Below are positions 1-7,496 of a DNA stretch of 11,951 nucleotides, piece after piece (the stretch's first letter is position 1; every line of letters begins with the position of its first letter). A program made the position numbers and the translations under genes. The stretch covers positions 1 through 11,951 of the forward strand of contig JAITEY010000172.1 in the NCBI GenBank assembly GCA_031281815.1, in the 5' to 3' direction. This DNA comes from Desulfovibrio sp. Lineage in GTDB: Bacteria > Desulfobacterota > Desulfovibrionia > Desulfovibrionales > Desulfovibrionaceae. The notes under the pieces are model-generated. The model was not told where the DNA came from and did no database searches. It was given only the letters and a program-made list of their open reading frames with translations.

Positions 1-134
1 CGTTCTTCGCGCGGCACGGAGCAAAGATGTTCCGGACATCCGGCAACCGCCCGGTGCGGCCTTCGAAAAATCGGCTCGGGAACATCCCGGTGCTTCCCTT
101 CACTTCTCACTTCTGAAACTTCAGGGAGTTGACT
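1..134. other. Leader region upstream of dctQ, no confident gene
   Basis: No convincing coding signal is visible here. The short open frames do not resemble the end of a TRAP binding protein, which would be the expected upstream neighbour. Three small inverted repeats can be seen: GATGT/ACATC at 26-40 (5-nt loop), CGGG/CCCG at 77-89, and CTGAA-AC-TTCAG at 113-124, which abuts the dctQ ribosome binding site. None is followed by a T-run, so none is called a terminator. The region may be a leader or intergenic segment, but no function can be assigned. Confidence 0.4.
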
Positions 135-719
135 ATGGACGGCAAAGCCTCGGGCGGGACCGGGGATACTTCCCCGACATATGCTGCCCAAACGCCGGCG
201 AAAAAGAGCGAATCAAGAGGCGAGGTGCTGTTCCAGGTGTTTTGCGCCGTGATTTTTCTCGGCATGATCGGCCTTGTGTTCTACAATGCCTTCCTCCGCT
301 ATGTCTTCGGTTCCAGTTTTGCCCCCAGCGAGGAATGGGCGCGTTTCCTGTTTATTTACATTACCTTTTTCGGGGCGATTGAGGCATTTTACCGCAACAA
401 ACACATCGCCGTGGACATGTTTGTAGGGCTGACGAGCGGCGCAACGCGCAAGGCCCTGGATATCGCGGCCTCCCTGCTGACTTTGGCCGTCCTGGCCTTT
501 CTGCTTTGGGGCGGCATTGTGTTTCTTCAACAGACTATGGACACCTATTCCGTGGCCACCGACGTCAACATGGGCTTCATCAACGGCACGCTGCCCGTCA
601 TGGCGGCCGCGGCGCTGGTCATACGGGGCAGGGACTTTATCCGCCTGCTGCGCAAGCCGGCGAGCGGGTTTACCAGGGCAGGGACTCCCACGCTTGAAGA
701 ACTGCTGGACAAGGAGTGA
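135..719 (+). CDS. dctQ: TRAP transporter small permease subunit (DctQ-type)
   Basis: This is the small integral-membrane subunit of a tripartite ATP-independent periplasmic transporter, which works with DctM and a periplasmic binding protein to take up organic anions using an ion gradient. About four hydrophobic segments are visible (roughly residues 32-52, 68-88, 104-128 and 146-163) after a hydrophilic N-terminus of about 30 residues. Family-typical elements are the NAFLRYVFG segment after helix 1, the EEWARFLFIY stretch in helix 2 and the HIAVDMF loop. The length of 194 residues is normal or slightly long for the family. A TTG at 129 is in frame, but ATG 135 is preferred because AGGGAG at 123-128 sits 6 nt before it. 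The gene ends 3 nt before dctM, so the two are surely co-transcribed. The substrate cannot be deduced from this subunit. Confidence 0.93.
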   Translation: MDGKASGGTGDTSPTYAAQTPAKKSESRGEVLFQVFCAVIFLGMIGLVFYNAFLRYVFGSSFAPSEEWARFLFIYITFFGAIEAFYRNKHIAVDMFVGLTSGATRKALDIAASLLTLAVLAFLLWGGIVFLQQTMDTYSVATDVNMGFINGTLPVMAAAALVIRGRDFIRLLRKPASGFTRAGTPTLEELLDKE

Positions 720-722
720 GCC

Positions 723-2003
723 GTGGAACAGATCGGCTGGTTTTTCGGAAGCCTTTTTTTCTTTCTGGCTCTGGGCATTCCAATCTCCATGGTTCTTGCG
801 ATCTGCTCCGTTGTGCTCATGATCACGGCGGACGCTTGGGATGTGATGACCATCCCCAACAGCATGCTGGACGGTGCGGACAACTTTCCGCTCATGGCCA
901 TCCCCTTTTTCGTTTTCGCCGGGGAAATCATGGCCGCAGGAGGCTTGTCCAAGCGCGTGGTGCAGCTTGCCCAGATCATCATCGGGCGCGTCAAGGGCGG
1001 CCTCGGCTATGCGGCCATCATGGCCAGTATCATTTTCGCCGGGCTGATGGGCAGTTCCGTCGGTGAAGCGGCCGCGCTCGGAGGGCTGCTGCTGCCCATG
1101 ATGAAAGAAGCCGGCTACGACCACGGCCGCGCAGGCGGCATCATCGCCTCCGGCGCCATACTCGGCCCCATCATCCCGCCCAGCACCAACTTCATCATCC
1201 TCGGGGCCACAGTCAGCCTGTCCGTCACCAAACTGTTCATGATCGGACTCTTTCCGGGTCTGATGCTCGGTCTGGGTCTGATGATCGTCTGGCGGTTCAT
1301 CGTGCGCAAGGACGGCTACACCGAAGTGCTGACCTTTACCCGGCAGGAATGCATAACCATACTCAAGGACGCCAGCCCGGCCTTCATGCTGCCCGTCCTG
1401 TTGCTCGGCGGCATCCGCTTCGGCGTGTTCACGCCCACAGAAGGCGGAGCTTTCACCGCTGTGTTCGCCATAGCGGTGTGTATGCTCTGGTACCGGGAAC
1501 TTTCTCTGCGCGAACTGCTGCGCGTCAGCGCGACCGCGGCGCGCACCACCTCGGTGGTCATGCTCATCGTGGCCACAGCCACGGCCGTCGGCTACTTCAT
1601 CACCCTGGCTCAGATACCGACGCACATCGCAAGTCTGTTTTCCGGCTTTATCGACTCGCCGAACCTCCTGCTGACCATTATCATGATTTTCCTGCTCATA
1701 GCGGGCATGGTCATGGATCTCACCCCCAACGTGCTGATTTTCGCCCCGGTGTTTTATCCCCTGATCCAGCAGGCGGGGATTGATCCCTACCATTTCGGCC
1801 TGCTCTTCATCCTCAACCTGGGCATAGGGGTCATCACCCCGCCTGTGGGCACAGTGCTCTATGTGGTCTGCGGCATAGGCAACATCTCGCTCATGCAACT
1901 GGTAAGCAAAATGCTGCCTTTCGTCCTGGTGGAGATAGCCATACTTTTCCTGTTGATGTACTTCCCCAAACTGTCGCTCGTTCCCATGAGCTGGCTGATT
2001 TAG
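723..2003 (+). CDS. dctM: TRAP transporter large permease subunit (DctM-type)
   Basis: This is the large, transport-forming membrane subunit of the TRAP transporter, 426 residues and hydrophobic throughout, about the usual length for DctM. Conserved family segments include the glycine/serine-rich GLMGSSVGEAAALGG, GPIIPPSTNFIILG, FTPTEGGAFTAV and near the C-terminus LNLGIGVITPPVG. These correspond to the paired re-entrant and helix regions of the family. The start is GTG at 723, and its ribosome site AAGGAG (711-716) lies inside the last codons of dctQ, so translation of the two subunits is probably coupled. The HAD phosphatase gene begins 7 nt downstream. No binding-protein gene is present in the window. 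Substrate specificity resides mainly in that missing protein, so only 'organic anion' can be proposed. Confidence 0.95.
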   Translation: MEQIGWFFGSLFFFLALGIPISMVLAICSVVLMITADAWDVMTIPNSMLDGADNFPLMAIPFFVFAGEIMAAGGLSKRVVQLAQIIIGRVKGGLGYAAIMASIIFAGLMGSSVGEAAALGGLLLPMMKEAGYDHGRAGGIIASGAILGPIIPPSTNFIILGATVSLSVTKLFMIGLFPGLMLGLGLMIVWRFIVRKDGYTEVLTFTRQECITILKDASPAFMLPVLLLGGIRFGVFTPTEGGAFTAVFAIAVCMLWYRELSLRELLRVSATAARTTSVVMLIVATATAVGYFITLAQIPTHIASLFSGFIDSPNLLLTIIMIFLLIAGMVMDLTPNVLIFAPVFYPLIQQAGIDPYHFGLLFILNLGIGVITPPVGTVLYVVCGIGNISLMQLVSKMLPFVLVEIAILFLLMYFPKLSLVPMSWLI

Positions 2004-2010
2004 AGGTTCC

Positions 2011-2862
2011 ATGCCGTGTTTCGAGCATAACCGGCGGGCCGCGCCCCCCGCAGCTCACCGCAAGCCGCTCCGGGCAAAGCCCGGAAGCGTCCTCGGCAAA
2101 TGTTGCTTCGTGCTTGACCTTGACGGCACGGTCTACCTTGGAGACAGGCCCATCAAGGGCGCGGTGGAATTCATCCGGCGCGCATGGGATATCTGCGACT
2201 TTTACTTTCTGAGCAACAATACGTCCCGAGGGCCTGCCGCCTACATAAAAAAACTCGGTGGTATGGGCATCCCGGCCGAGGCCGGGCAACTGCTTTCCCC
2301 TACCCTGCCGCTTGTCGCCTACCTGCGCGAAACCGGCATCGAAAGGGCGTACCTTGTCGGCAACCGCGACTACGGCGCGGCCCTTGCCGAGGCCATGCCC
2401 GAACTGCGCCTCGGCTCGGAAGGCGCGCAAGCCGTCATCCTGGCCTACGATACGGAACTGACTTATGAAAAATTGCGGATTTCCGCACACCTGCTGCAAA
2501 AACCGGAAACCGTCTACCTGGCCACGCACCCGGACCCGGTCTGCCCCGACCCGGAAGGTCCCCTGCCGGATGTCGGCAGTTTCACCGCCCTCTATGAAAA
2601 GGCCGTCGGGCGGTTGCCGGAGCGCATTTTCGGCAAACCCGACCCATCCGTACTCGGGCCGTTGCCTTCCCTGTACCCGCGCGAAGCGACGGTCATCGCG
2701 GGGGACAGGCTGAGCACGGACAAAAAACTGGCCGACAACGCGGGCATAGATTTTATACTGGTCCTGAGCGGCGAGGCGAAAGAAGAGGACCTGCGCGGCG
2801 AAGAACGCCTGCCTTGGCGCACGGTGCGCGACTTGGGTGAACTTTCGGAGGAGGGCATATGA
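2011..2862 (+). CDS. HAD-IIA family phosphatase (NagD/phosphoglycolate-glycerol phosphatase-like)
   Basis: This is a haloacid-dehalogenase superfamily phosphatase of the IIA class, 283 residues. All four catalytic motifs are visible: motif I DLDGTVYLG with nucleophile Asp36 and acid/base Asp38, motif II LSNNTS (Ser68-Ser72), motif III Lys209 in FGKPDPS, and motif IV GDRLSTD with Asp232 and Asp237 for magnesium. The C2-type cap lies between motifs II and III. The family dephosphorylates small esters such as phosphoglycolate, glycerol phosphate, sugar phosphates or nucleotides. Its position between a TRAP transporter and glpAB makes a three-carbon phosphate a reasonable but unproven substrate. 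An Arg/Pro-rich N-terminal extension of about 30 residues precedes motif I. The ribosome site AGAGG at 2002-2006 overlaps the dctM stop region. The stop overlaps the glpAB start (ATGA), implying translational coupling. Confidence 0.9.
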   Translation: MPCFEHNRRAAPPAAHRKPLRAKPGSVLGKCCFVLDLDGTVYLGDRPIKGAVEFIRRAWDICDFYFLSNNTSRGPAAYIKKLGGMGIPAEAGQLLSPTLPLVAYLRETGIERAYLVGNRDYGAALAEAMPELRLGSEGAQAVILAYDTELTYEKLRISAHLLQKPETVYLATHPDPVCPDPEGPLPDVGSFTALYEKAVGRLPERIFGKPDPSVLGPLPSLYPREATVIAGDRLSTDKKLADNAGIDFILVLSGEAKEEDLRGEERLPWRTVRDLGELSEEGI

Positions 2863-5800
2863 CGGGCGGGCGCGAGGTCCGCGTTGTGATTATCGGCGGA
2901 GGAGCGACCGGGACCGGCGCGGCGCGCGATCTCGCCGTGCGCGGCATCCCCGCCCTGCTTCTCGAACAGGGCGATCTCTGCTCCGGAGCCAGTTCGCGCT
3001 TCCACGGCCTGCTGCACAGCGGTGCGCGTTACGCAGTGGGGGACCCGGAAGCCGCGCGCGAGTGCATTGAGGAAAACAGGATACTGCGCCGCATCGCGCC
3101 TGCCTGCGTTGAAGAATGCCAAGGCTGGTTCGTGCGTACCCCGGAAGACGACCCGGCTTTCGAAGCCCGCTGGACGGAAGCCTGCCGGGCCTGCGGCATA
3201 GAAGCTCGGCCGGTCGACCTCAAGGAAGCGCGCCGCCTGGAACGCGCCCTGACCCCGGAGGCGCGGGCCGTGTACCGCGTGCCGGATTCCGCCGTGGACG
3301 GCTTCCGTATGGTCCGGTACAACGCCATGGCCGCCCTGCGTCTCGGCGGGCGGATCCAGACCTACACGCGGGTCGCGGGCATAGAGGTCGTACAGGGCGC
3401 GGTACGCGGGGTCTGGACCGAAGGCGCCGGCGAAAGGCGCTTTGTCCCCTGTGAATACGTCATCAACGCGTCCGGCGCCTGGGCGGGCGCAACGGCGGCT
3501 CTGGCCGGCGTGGATGTGCCCGTATCCCCCGACAGGGGGCTGTTGCTCGCCTTCAACCACCGCTTTGTCGAACGGGTGGTGAACAGGCTGCGCAAAGCGA
3601 CAGACGGGGATATTTTCGTCCCGCACGGAACCGTCGTCATTTTCGGCACCACGTCAACTCCCGTGCGCCGTCCGGATGATACGGACACTGACCCCGCCGA
3701 GGCGCTGAATCTGCTGAACGAAGGCGAAGCCCTTTTCCCCCGGCTGCACGACTACCGCATCCTGCGCGCCTTCGCGGGGACGCGCCCTCTGTATTCCCCG
3801 GACCCCTCCGCAGGCCGAGCGGCCACCCGCAACTTCGTCATCCTGGACCATGAAGAGCACGGTCTGAAAGGCATGGCCACGGTAACCGGCGGCAAATTCA
3901 CCTCCTTCCGGCTGATGGCGGAAAAAGTCTGCGATTTGGCCGCACGCCGCCTCGGCGTAGATGCGCCGTGCCGCACGGCGGAAGAACCCGTTCTTCCCGC
4001 GCCCTCCGCAGAGCTTATGCGTCGCGCCGGCAGGGTTTTCCCGGCGGGAGGCGCGGCCCCCGCAGCCGCCCGCCTCGGCGACGGGCTGGCAAAAGCCGTG
4101 GAAGCGGCGGAAAAACTCCCCTGGAAAAAACTGCTGCTTTGCGAATGCGAGATGGTAACTTTGGCGGAGTTTGAAGCCGCCGCTTCCGAAGCGCGCGGAC
4201 TGTCCGTACCCGCAAGCGGAAATCCGTGCCCCCTGCAAACTCTCTCGGGCCGCGCCGGGCAGAACCTGCCGGCGTTTTTACGTACAAACGAAGGGTCGCT
4301 CCCTCCGCAAAATCTCTTGGGCCGCTTCGGGCAGAACCCGCAAACACTGTCGAACGCAAACGCGGGGCCATGCCTCCCGCAAAGTCCTCCGGCCGTGTCC
4401 CTGAGCGATATCCGGCGGCGGACCCGTCTGGGCATGGGCACCTGCCAGGGCAATTTTTGTGCCTTGCGCGCCGCAGGCGCATCAGTTGAGGCCGGCCAGG
4501 AGACGGAGCCCGATCCGCTGCGTATCCTGCGGGATTTTCTCGAGGAACGCTGGCACGGCATCCGCCCCGTGCTCTGGGGCAGGCAGTTGAGGGAAGCGGA
4601 ACTGGAGCGGGGCATATACGGCGCTTCCCTCAATGTGGACGGCGCGCAGCCGGGAAGCATCAATGTACGGAGGCGGCATGTGGACACTCCCTCCCGTCAG
4701 GGAACGGACATGCCGGCAGCCGCCTGTCCGCCTGAGCGGAGCCGGCAGGCGGGCGGCTCCGGATATGAATGTGGATCTGGATGTGGATGTGGATATGGGT
4801 GTGGATATGGTCCGAAACACGCGAACGACTATGACGTTGTCGTCGTCGGCGCGGGACTTGCAGGCATGGTTGCCGCCCTGCGGGCCGCCGGACGGGGCAG
4901 AAAGACCGCCCTTGTGTCCTTCGGGGCCGGGACGCCGGCCATAGGCGGCGGGAGCATCGACATCCTGGGGTACATTGACGGAGAACCCGTCCCCGGCGAC
5001 CCTTTCGCGGCCTTTGACCGGCTTGCGCCCGAGCACCCCTATGTTCTGTTGGGAGCGCAGGCGGCGGCGGAGGCCGTCAACTTTCTCAAGGATGCTGCCG
5101 CGTCCGCCGGCCTGCCCCTGCTCCAGGCCGGAACGCGTGAACGCGGCAATGCCTGGCTGCCTACGGCGGCCGGGACGCTCAAACCTGTCTGGCTGACGGG
5201 ACAGGGCATGAACCCGGAAAGCCTGCGCGACGCGAAATACTTAGCTGTGATAGGCGTGGAAGGCATGAAGGATTTTTCACCCCGCTTCGTTCTCGGCGGC
5301 CTGGAGCGGAATCCGCTTTTTGCGGGCAAAATCTTGTCCGCCTCCCTGCTGCCTCCCCCGCCTTTTTTTCCGGAAACAGGCGGACGCGATGTGACGACGC
5401 TTGATCTGGCCCGTTTTATGGATACACAGGACGGCCGCGACTGGTTGCTGCGGGTGTTGCCGGGGGCCGCGGGCGCGGCGGCCGCGGCGCTGCTGCCTTC
5501 CTTTTTGGGCGTGAGCGGGAGCGCGCAAACGCATGCCGCCTTGGAGCGGGCTCTGGGTATTTCCCTGGTGGAAACGGTCTGCCTGCCTCCGGCCGTCACC
5601 GGCCTGCGTCTGCAGAACGCTTTGCGCCGCGCGTTGCGCCGCGCCGGCGCTGCCGTGTTCGACAATGTTCTGATTACCGGAGCGCAGACGGCCGGACGGC
5701 GCTGCCTGGAACTCACGGCCGAACGGGAAGGCCGGCGGCGCGTGTTCAGGGCGGAGTCTTTCATCATCGCCACCGGCGGCATCTTCGGCAAAGGCATAAC

Positions 5801-6089
5801 AACGACGCCGGGCAAAGCCTTCGAAAGCATCTTCGCCATTCCCGTTCCCGCGCCGGAAAAGCAGGCTGTGTGGTCCGACGCGCGTTTTTTCGGGCGGACG
5901 CGGCACCGTTTCGCTTCCATGGGGGTTGTCGTCAACAGGGACTTGCAGGCTGTGGACACCGCCGACGAACCCCTGTTGTTCAATGTGTTTTTTGCCGGCA
6001 GGACTCTGGGCGGCTATGACTTTGCGGCGGAAAAATCCGGGAGCGGCGTGGCCCTTGCGACAGGCTGGTTTGCCGGAGGCAGAGCATAG
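2859..6089 (+). CDS. glpAB: Fused anaerobic glycerol-3-phosphate dehydrogenase subunits A and B (GlpA-GlpB)
   Basis: One 1076-residue frame carries two proteins that are normally separate. The GlpA part (about 1-595) begins with an FAD-binding GGGATG at 13-18 and oxidises glycerol-3-phosphate to DHAP. It ends in a BFD-like [2Fe-2S] domain with ligands Cys428, Cys430, Cys529 and Cys534. Between these cysteine pairs, residues about 447-512 are an insert absent from E. coli GlpA as I recall it. A linker of about 60 residues contains a Gly/Cys-rich stretch (635-651, four Cys). The GlpB part (about 657-1076) has its own dinucleotide fold, GAGLAG at 664-669, and a typical GlpB C-terminus. E. coli GlpA plus GlpB total about 961 residues; insert and linker account for the excess. 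GGAGGAGGG at 2847-2855 precedes ATG 2859. No stop or frameshift separates the halves. The product should be cytoplasmic and dock to the membrane through GlpC. Confidence 0.93.
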   Translation: MTGGREVRVVIIGGGATGTGAARDLAVRGIPALLLEQGDLCSGASSRFHGLLHSGARYAVGDPEAARECIEENRILRRIAPACVEECQGWFVRTPEDDPAFEARWTEACRACGIEARPVDLKEARRLERALTPEARAVYRVPDSAVDGFRMVRYNAMAALRLGGRIQTYTRVAGIEVVQGAVRGVWTEGAGERRFVPCEYVINASGAWAGATAALAGVDVPVSPDRGLLLAFNHRFVERVVNRLRKATDGDIFVPHGTVVIFGTTSTPVRRPDDTDTDPAEALNLLNEGEALFPRLHDYRILRAFAGTRPLYSPDPSAGRAATRNFVILDHEEHGLKGMATVTGGKFTSFRLMAEKVCDLAARRLGVDAPCRTAEEPVLPAPSAELMRRAGRVFPAGGAAPAAARLGDGLAKAVEAAEKLPWKKLLLCECEMVTLAEFEAAASEARGLSVPASGNPCPLQTLSGRAGQNLPAFLRTNEGSLPPQNLLGRFGQNPQTLSNANAGPCLPQSPPAVSLSDIRRRTRLGMGTCQGNFCALRAAGASVEAGQETEPDPLRILRDFLEERWHGIRPVLWGRQLREAELERGIYGASLNVDGAQPGSINVRRRHVDTPSRQGTDMPAAACPPERSRQAGGSGYECGSGCGCGYGCGYGPKHANDYDVVVVGAGLAGMVAALRAAGRGRKTALVSFGAGTPAIGGGSIDILGYIDGEPVPGDPFAAFDRLAPEHPYVLLGAQAAAEAVNFLKDAAASAGLPLLQAGTRERGNAWLPTAAGTLKPVWLTGQGMNPESLRDAKYLAVIGVEGMKDFSPRFVLGGLERNPLFAGKILSASLLPPPPFFPETGGRDVTTLDLARFMDTQDGRDWLLRVLPGAAGAAAAALLPSFLGVSGSAQTHAALERALGISLVETVCLPPAVTGLRLQNALRRALRRAGAAVFDNVLITGAQTAGRRCLELTAEREGRRRVFRAESFIIATGGIFGKGITTTPGKAFESIFAIPVPAPEKQAVWSDARFFGRTRHRFASMGVVVNRDLQAVDTADEPLLFNVFFAGRTLGGYDFAAEKSGSGVALATGWFAGGRA
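4226..4397 (+). repeat. In-frame 72-nt tandem repeat inside the GlpA [2Fe-2S] domain
   Basis: Two full units (4226-4297 and 4298-4369) and a partial third (4370-about 4397) repeat with a period of 72 nt, equal to 24 codons. The best-conserved core is the GCAAA(C/A)TCTCT(C/T)GGGCCGC block at 4235-4253 and 4307-4325, followed by GGGCAGAACC; the third unit keeps CCGCAAAGTCC. The encoded repeats read LQTLSGRAGQN, then PQNLLGRFGQN, spaced 24 residues apart. The rest of each unit has diverged. The array lies between the CxC and CX4C halves of the cluster-binding domain. All neighbouring frames also stay open here, as expected for a recently amplified or inserted element. Confidence 0.85.
4718..4758. 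repeat. Interrupted inverted repeat in the GlpA-GlpB linker
   Basis: The left arm AGCCGCC + CGCCTG (4718-4724 and 4729-4734, with a 4-nt TGTC bulge) pairs perfectly with the right arm at 4746-4758, giving 13 base pairs around an 11-nt loop. The octamer GCCGGCAG also occurs twice directly, at 4712-4719 and 4741-4748. The structure sits in the non-conserved linker just before the hexanucleotide tract, so it is not explained by protein conservation. Confidence 0.7.
4761..4810 (+). repeat. Degenerate GTGGAT hexanucleotide tract in the linker
   Basis: About eight degenerate copies of a 6-nt unit (variants GTGGAT, CTGGAT, ATGGGT) run in tandem. In the fused gene's frame they encode Gly alternating with Cys, Tyr or Ser (residues 635-651, cysteines 638, 642, 644 and 648). 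The unit is a multiple of three, so copy-number change would lengthen or shorten the linker without breaking the frame. Confidence 0.85.
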
Positions 6090-6206
6090 GTATTGCTCAC
6101 CCGATTAAACCTCGCCGCTGTTACGCGGCGTAAATGGAGTACTCCGCAAAGACATCTCCCCTGCCCGGAAACGTTTATGCGGTGAGACAACAGCATTTTC
6201 GTCGTC
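6090..6206. promoter_or_regulatory. Gap between glpAB and glpC with small palindromes
   Basis: The gap of 117 nt is unusual in an otherwise tightly packed operon. It contains a hairpin with stem CGCCGC/GCGGCG and loop TGTTAC (6113-6130), a perfect 10-bp palindrome GGAGTACTCC (6136-6145), and AAACGTTT near 6168. There is no T-run after the hairpin, so it is not a classical terminator. It could be an RNA processing or attenuation site, or part of an internal promoter or operator for glpC. No clear -35/-10 pair was found. Confidence 0.35.
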
Positions 6207-7496
6207 ATGCAGTCAAACAACAGGTATGCCGTGAGTCCGCGCCACCGTTACAACCCCGACGATTGCACGGCCTGTGCCGTTTGCACCGTACATTGTCCTG
6301 TTGCCGAAGCTACGTTTGCCTTCAGGGGGCCGAAGCAGACGGGTCCGGCATACGAGCGCTTCCGGCTGGCCGGACTCAGCGACGACGCCTCCATAGAATA
6401 CTGCTCCAACTGCAAGAGTTGCGATATTTCCTGTCCCTCCGGGGTACCGGTCGCAACGTTCAACATGCTGGCGCGGGCGGCGTACCGCGACAAGCGCGGA
6501 ATTGCCCTCAGGGACCGACTGACTGGGTACTCGGGCGACATAGGGAGGGCGCTCCGCCGCATCCCCGCCTGCGTGCCGAACTTCGGCATGCGCAACTCCG
6601 TGTCGCGCCGGCTGCTGGACCTTGTCGGCCTGGACCGCCGCGCGCCGCTGCCCGTCTTTGCCCCCTTTGCCGAGCGCGACAGGCTCCGCAAGGGCTCGCC
6701 GGCGATCGTCGCAGCCTCAAGGTCGTATGCCGCCCCCGTGCGCCGCAGCAAAGTCGCCCTGTTCCCAGGCTGCTTCGTCAACGATTATGAGCCGCGTGTC
6801 GGGCTGTCCGTCATCGGGCTGTTGGAAAAGGCCGGGTATGAGGTCATTGTGCCGGAAAGTTTCGTGTGCTGCGGCCTGCCCCTGGTCACCGGCGGTCTTA
6901 TGTCTGCAGCCCTGAAACGGGCGCGGACCAACAGCCGGGAACTGGCCCGCCTGGTCAAACTCGACATCCCCGTTATTACCCCCTGCCCGAGTTGCACACT
7001 TATGCTCCGCCACGAATACCGCGACCTTTTCTTTGATGAGGAGAGGCTTGCCGACAACGCTGCAGGTGTCAACGAAGCCTGCGCGTTTTTTCTGGGTGTG
7101 CTGGACAGGGAAGAACTTTCCCTTGCGGACGCAAGTCCTCCGCAGGAACTGCTCGCGTACCACGCGCCCTGTCATTTGCGGGCGCTCGGCCTGGGCCGGC
7201 CGGGTATTGAACTCTTGCAACGCATCCCCGGACTGCGTATAGAAGATACGGATGCGGGTTGTTGCGGCATGTCCGGCAGTTATGCATTGAAAAAGGGACA
7301 TTATGAAATAGGTATGCGCATAGGCGCCGCCCTTTTCAAGGCAGTCGGGGAAAGCGGAGCAAAGCTTGCCGTCAGCGAATGCGGCACATGCCGGGTGCAG
7401 ATCGGGCACGGCGCCGCCTGCACTGTTGCTCATCCGCTCACGTTGCTTGCGGAATGCCTGGGTATCCGGGGAGTCGTGGAACGCGCCGGTCGATAA
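6207..7496 (+). CDS. glpC: Anaerobic glycerol-3-phosphate dehydrogenase subunit C (GlpC)
   Basis: This is the iron-sulfur subunit that links the GlpA/GlpB flavoproteins to the membrane quinone pool, 429 residues against roughly 396 in E. coli. Two ferredoxin-type [4Fe-4S] motifs are intact: Cys20, 23, 26 and 30, then Cys66, 69, 72 and 76. Two CCG domains follow, marked by FPGC, VCCGLP and PCPSC in the first and APCH, GCCGMSGS and ECGTC in the second. CCG domains bind Fe-S or heterodisulfide-type cofactors in related reductases. No strong ribosome site precedes ATG 6207. An in-frame GTG at 6231 would give an N-terminus closer to E. coli GlpC and is a real alternative start. There is no membrane helix, so association with the membrane is presumably peripheral. 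Confidence 0.93.
   Translation: MQSNNRYAVSPRHRYNPDDCTACAVCTVHCPVAEATFAFRGPKQTGPAYERFRLAGLSDDASIEYCSNCKSCDISCPSGVPVATFNMLARAAYRDKRGIALRDRLTGYSGDIGRALRRIPACVPNFGMRNSVSRRLLDLVGLDRRAPLPVFAPFAERDRLRKGSPAIVAASRSYAAPVRRSKVALFPGCFVNDYEPRVGLSVIGLLEKAGYEVIVPESFVCCGLPLVTGGLMSAALKRARTNSRELARLVKLDIPVITPCPSCTLMLRHEYRDLFFDEERLADNAAGVNEACAFFLGVLDREELSLADASPPQELLAYHAPCHLRALGLGRPGIELLQRIPGLRIEDTDAGCCGMSGSYALKKGHYEIGMRIGAALFKAVGESGAKLAVSECGTCRVQIGHGAACTVAHPLTLLAECLGIRGVVERAGR

Noticed and set aside
213..2012. Antisense open frame of 599 codons across dctQ and dctM
   Set aside because: Its predicted protein is a His/Gln/Asp/Gly-rich composition typical of the reverse of GC-rich hydrophobic coding sequence. The + strand encodes two unmistakable TRAP subunits over the same bases.
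2592..3626. Antisense open frame of 344 codons across the phosphatase and glpA
   Set aside because: It overlaps two well-supported genes, has no recognisable domain and no ribosome site; it is a shadow of third-position GC bias.
4226..4397. Tandem repeats read as a CRISPR array
   Set aside because: The 72-nt period has a diverging full-length unit rather than identical short repeats with unique spacers, it is only about 2.4 units long, and it lies in frame within a gene.
4710..4835. Separate internal start for GlpB
   Set aside because: An in-frame ATG at 4710 exists, but no convincing ribosome site precedes it, and no ATG lies next to the GlpB fold. Read-through as a fusion is the simpler reading, though internal initiation cannot be excluded.
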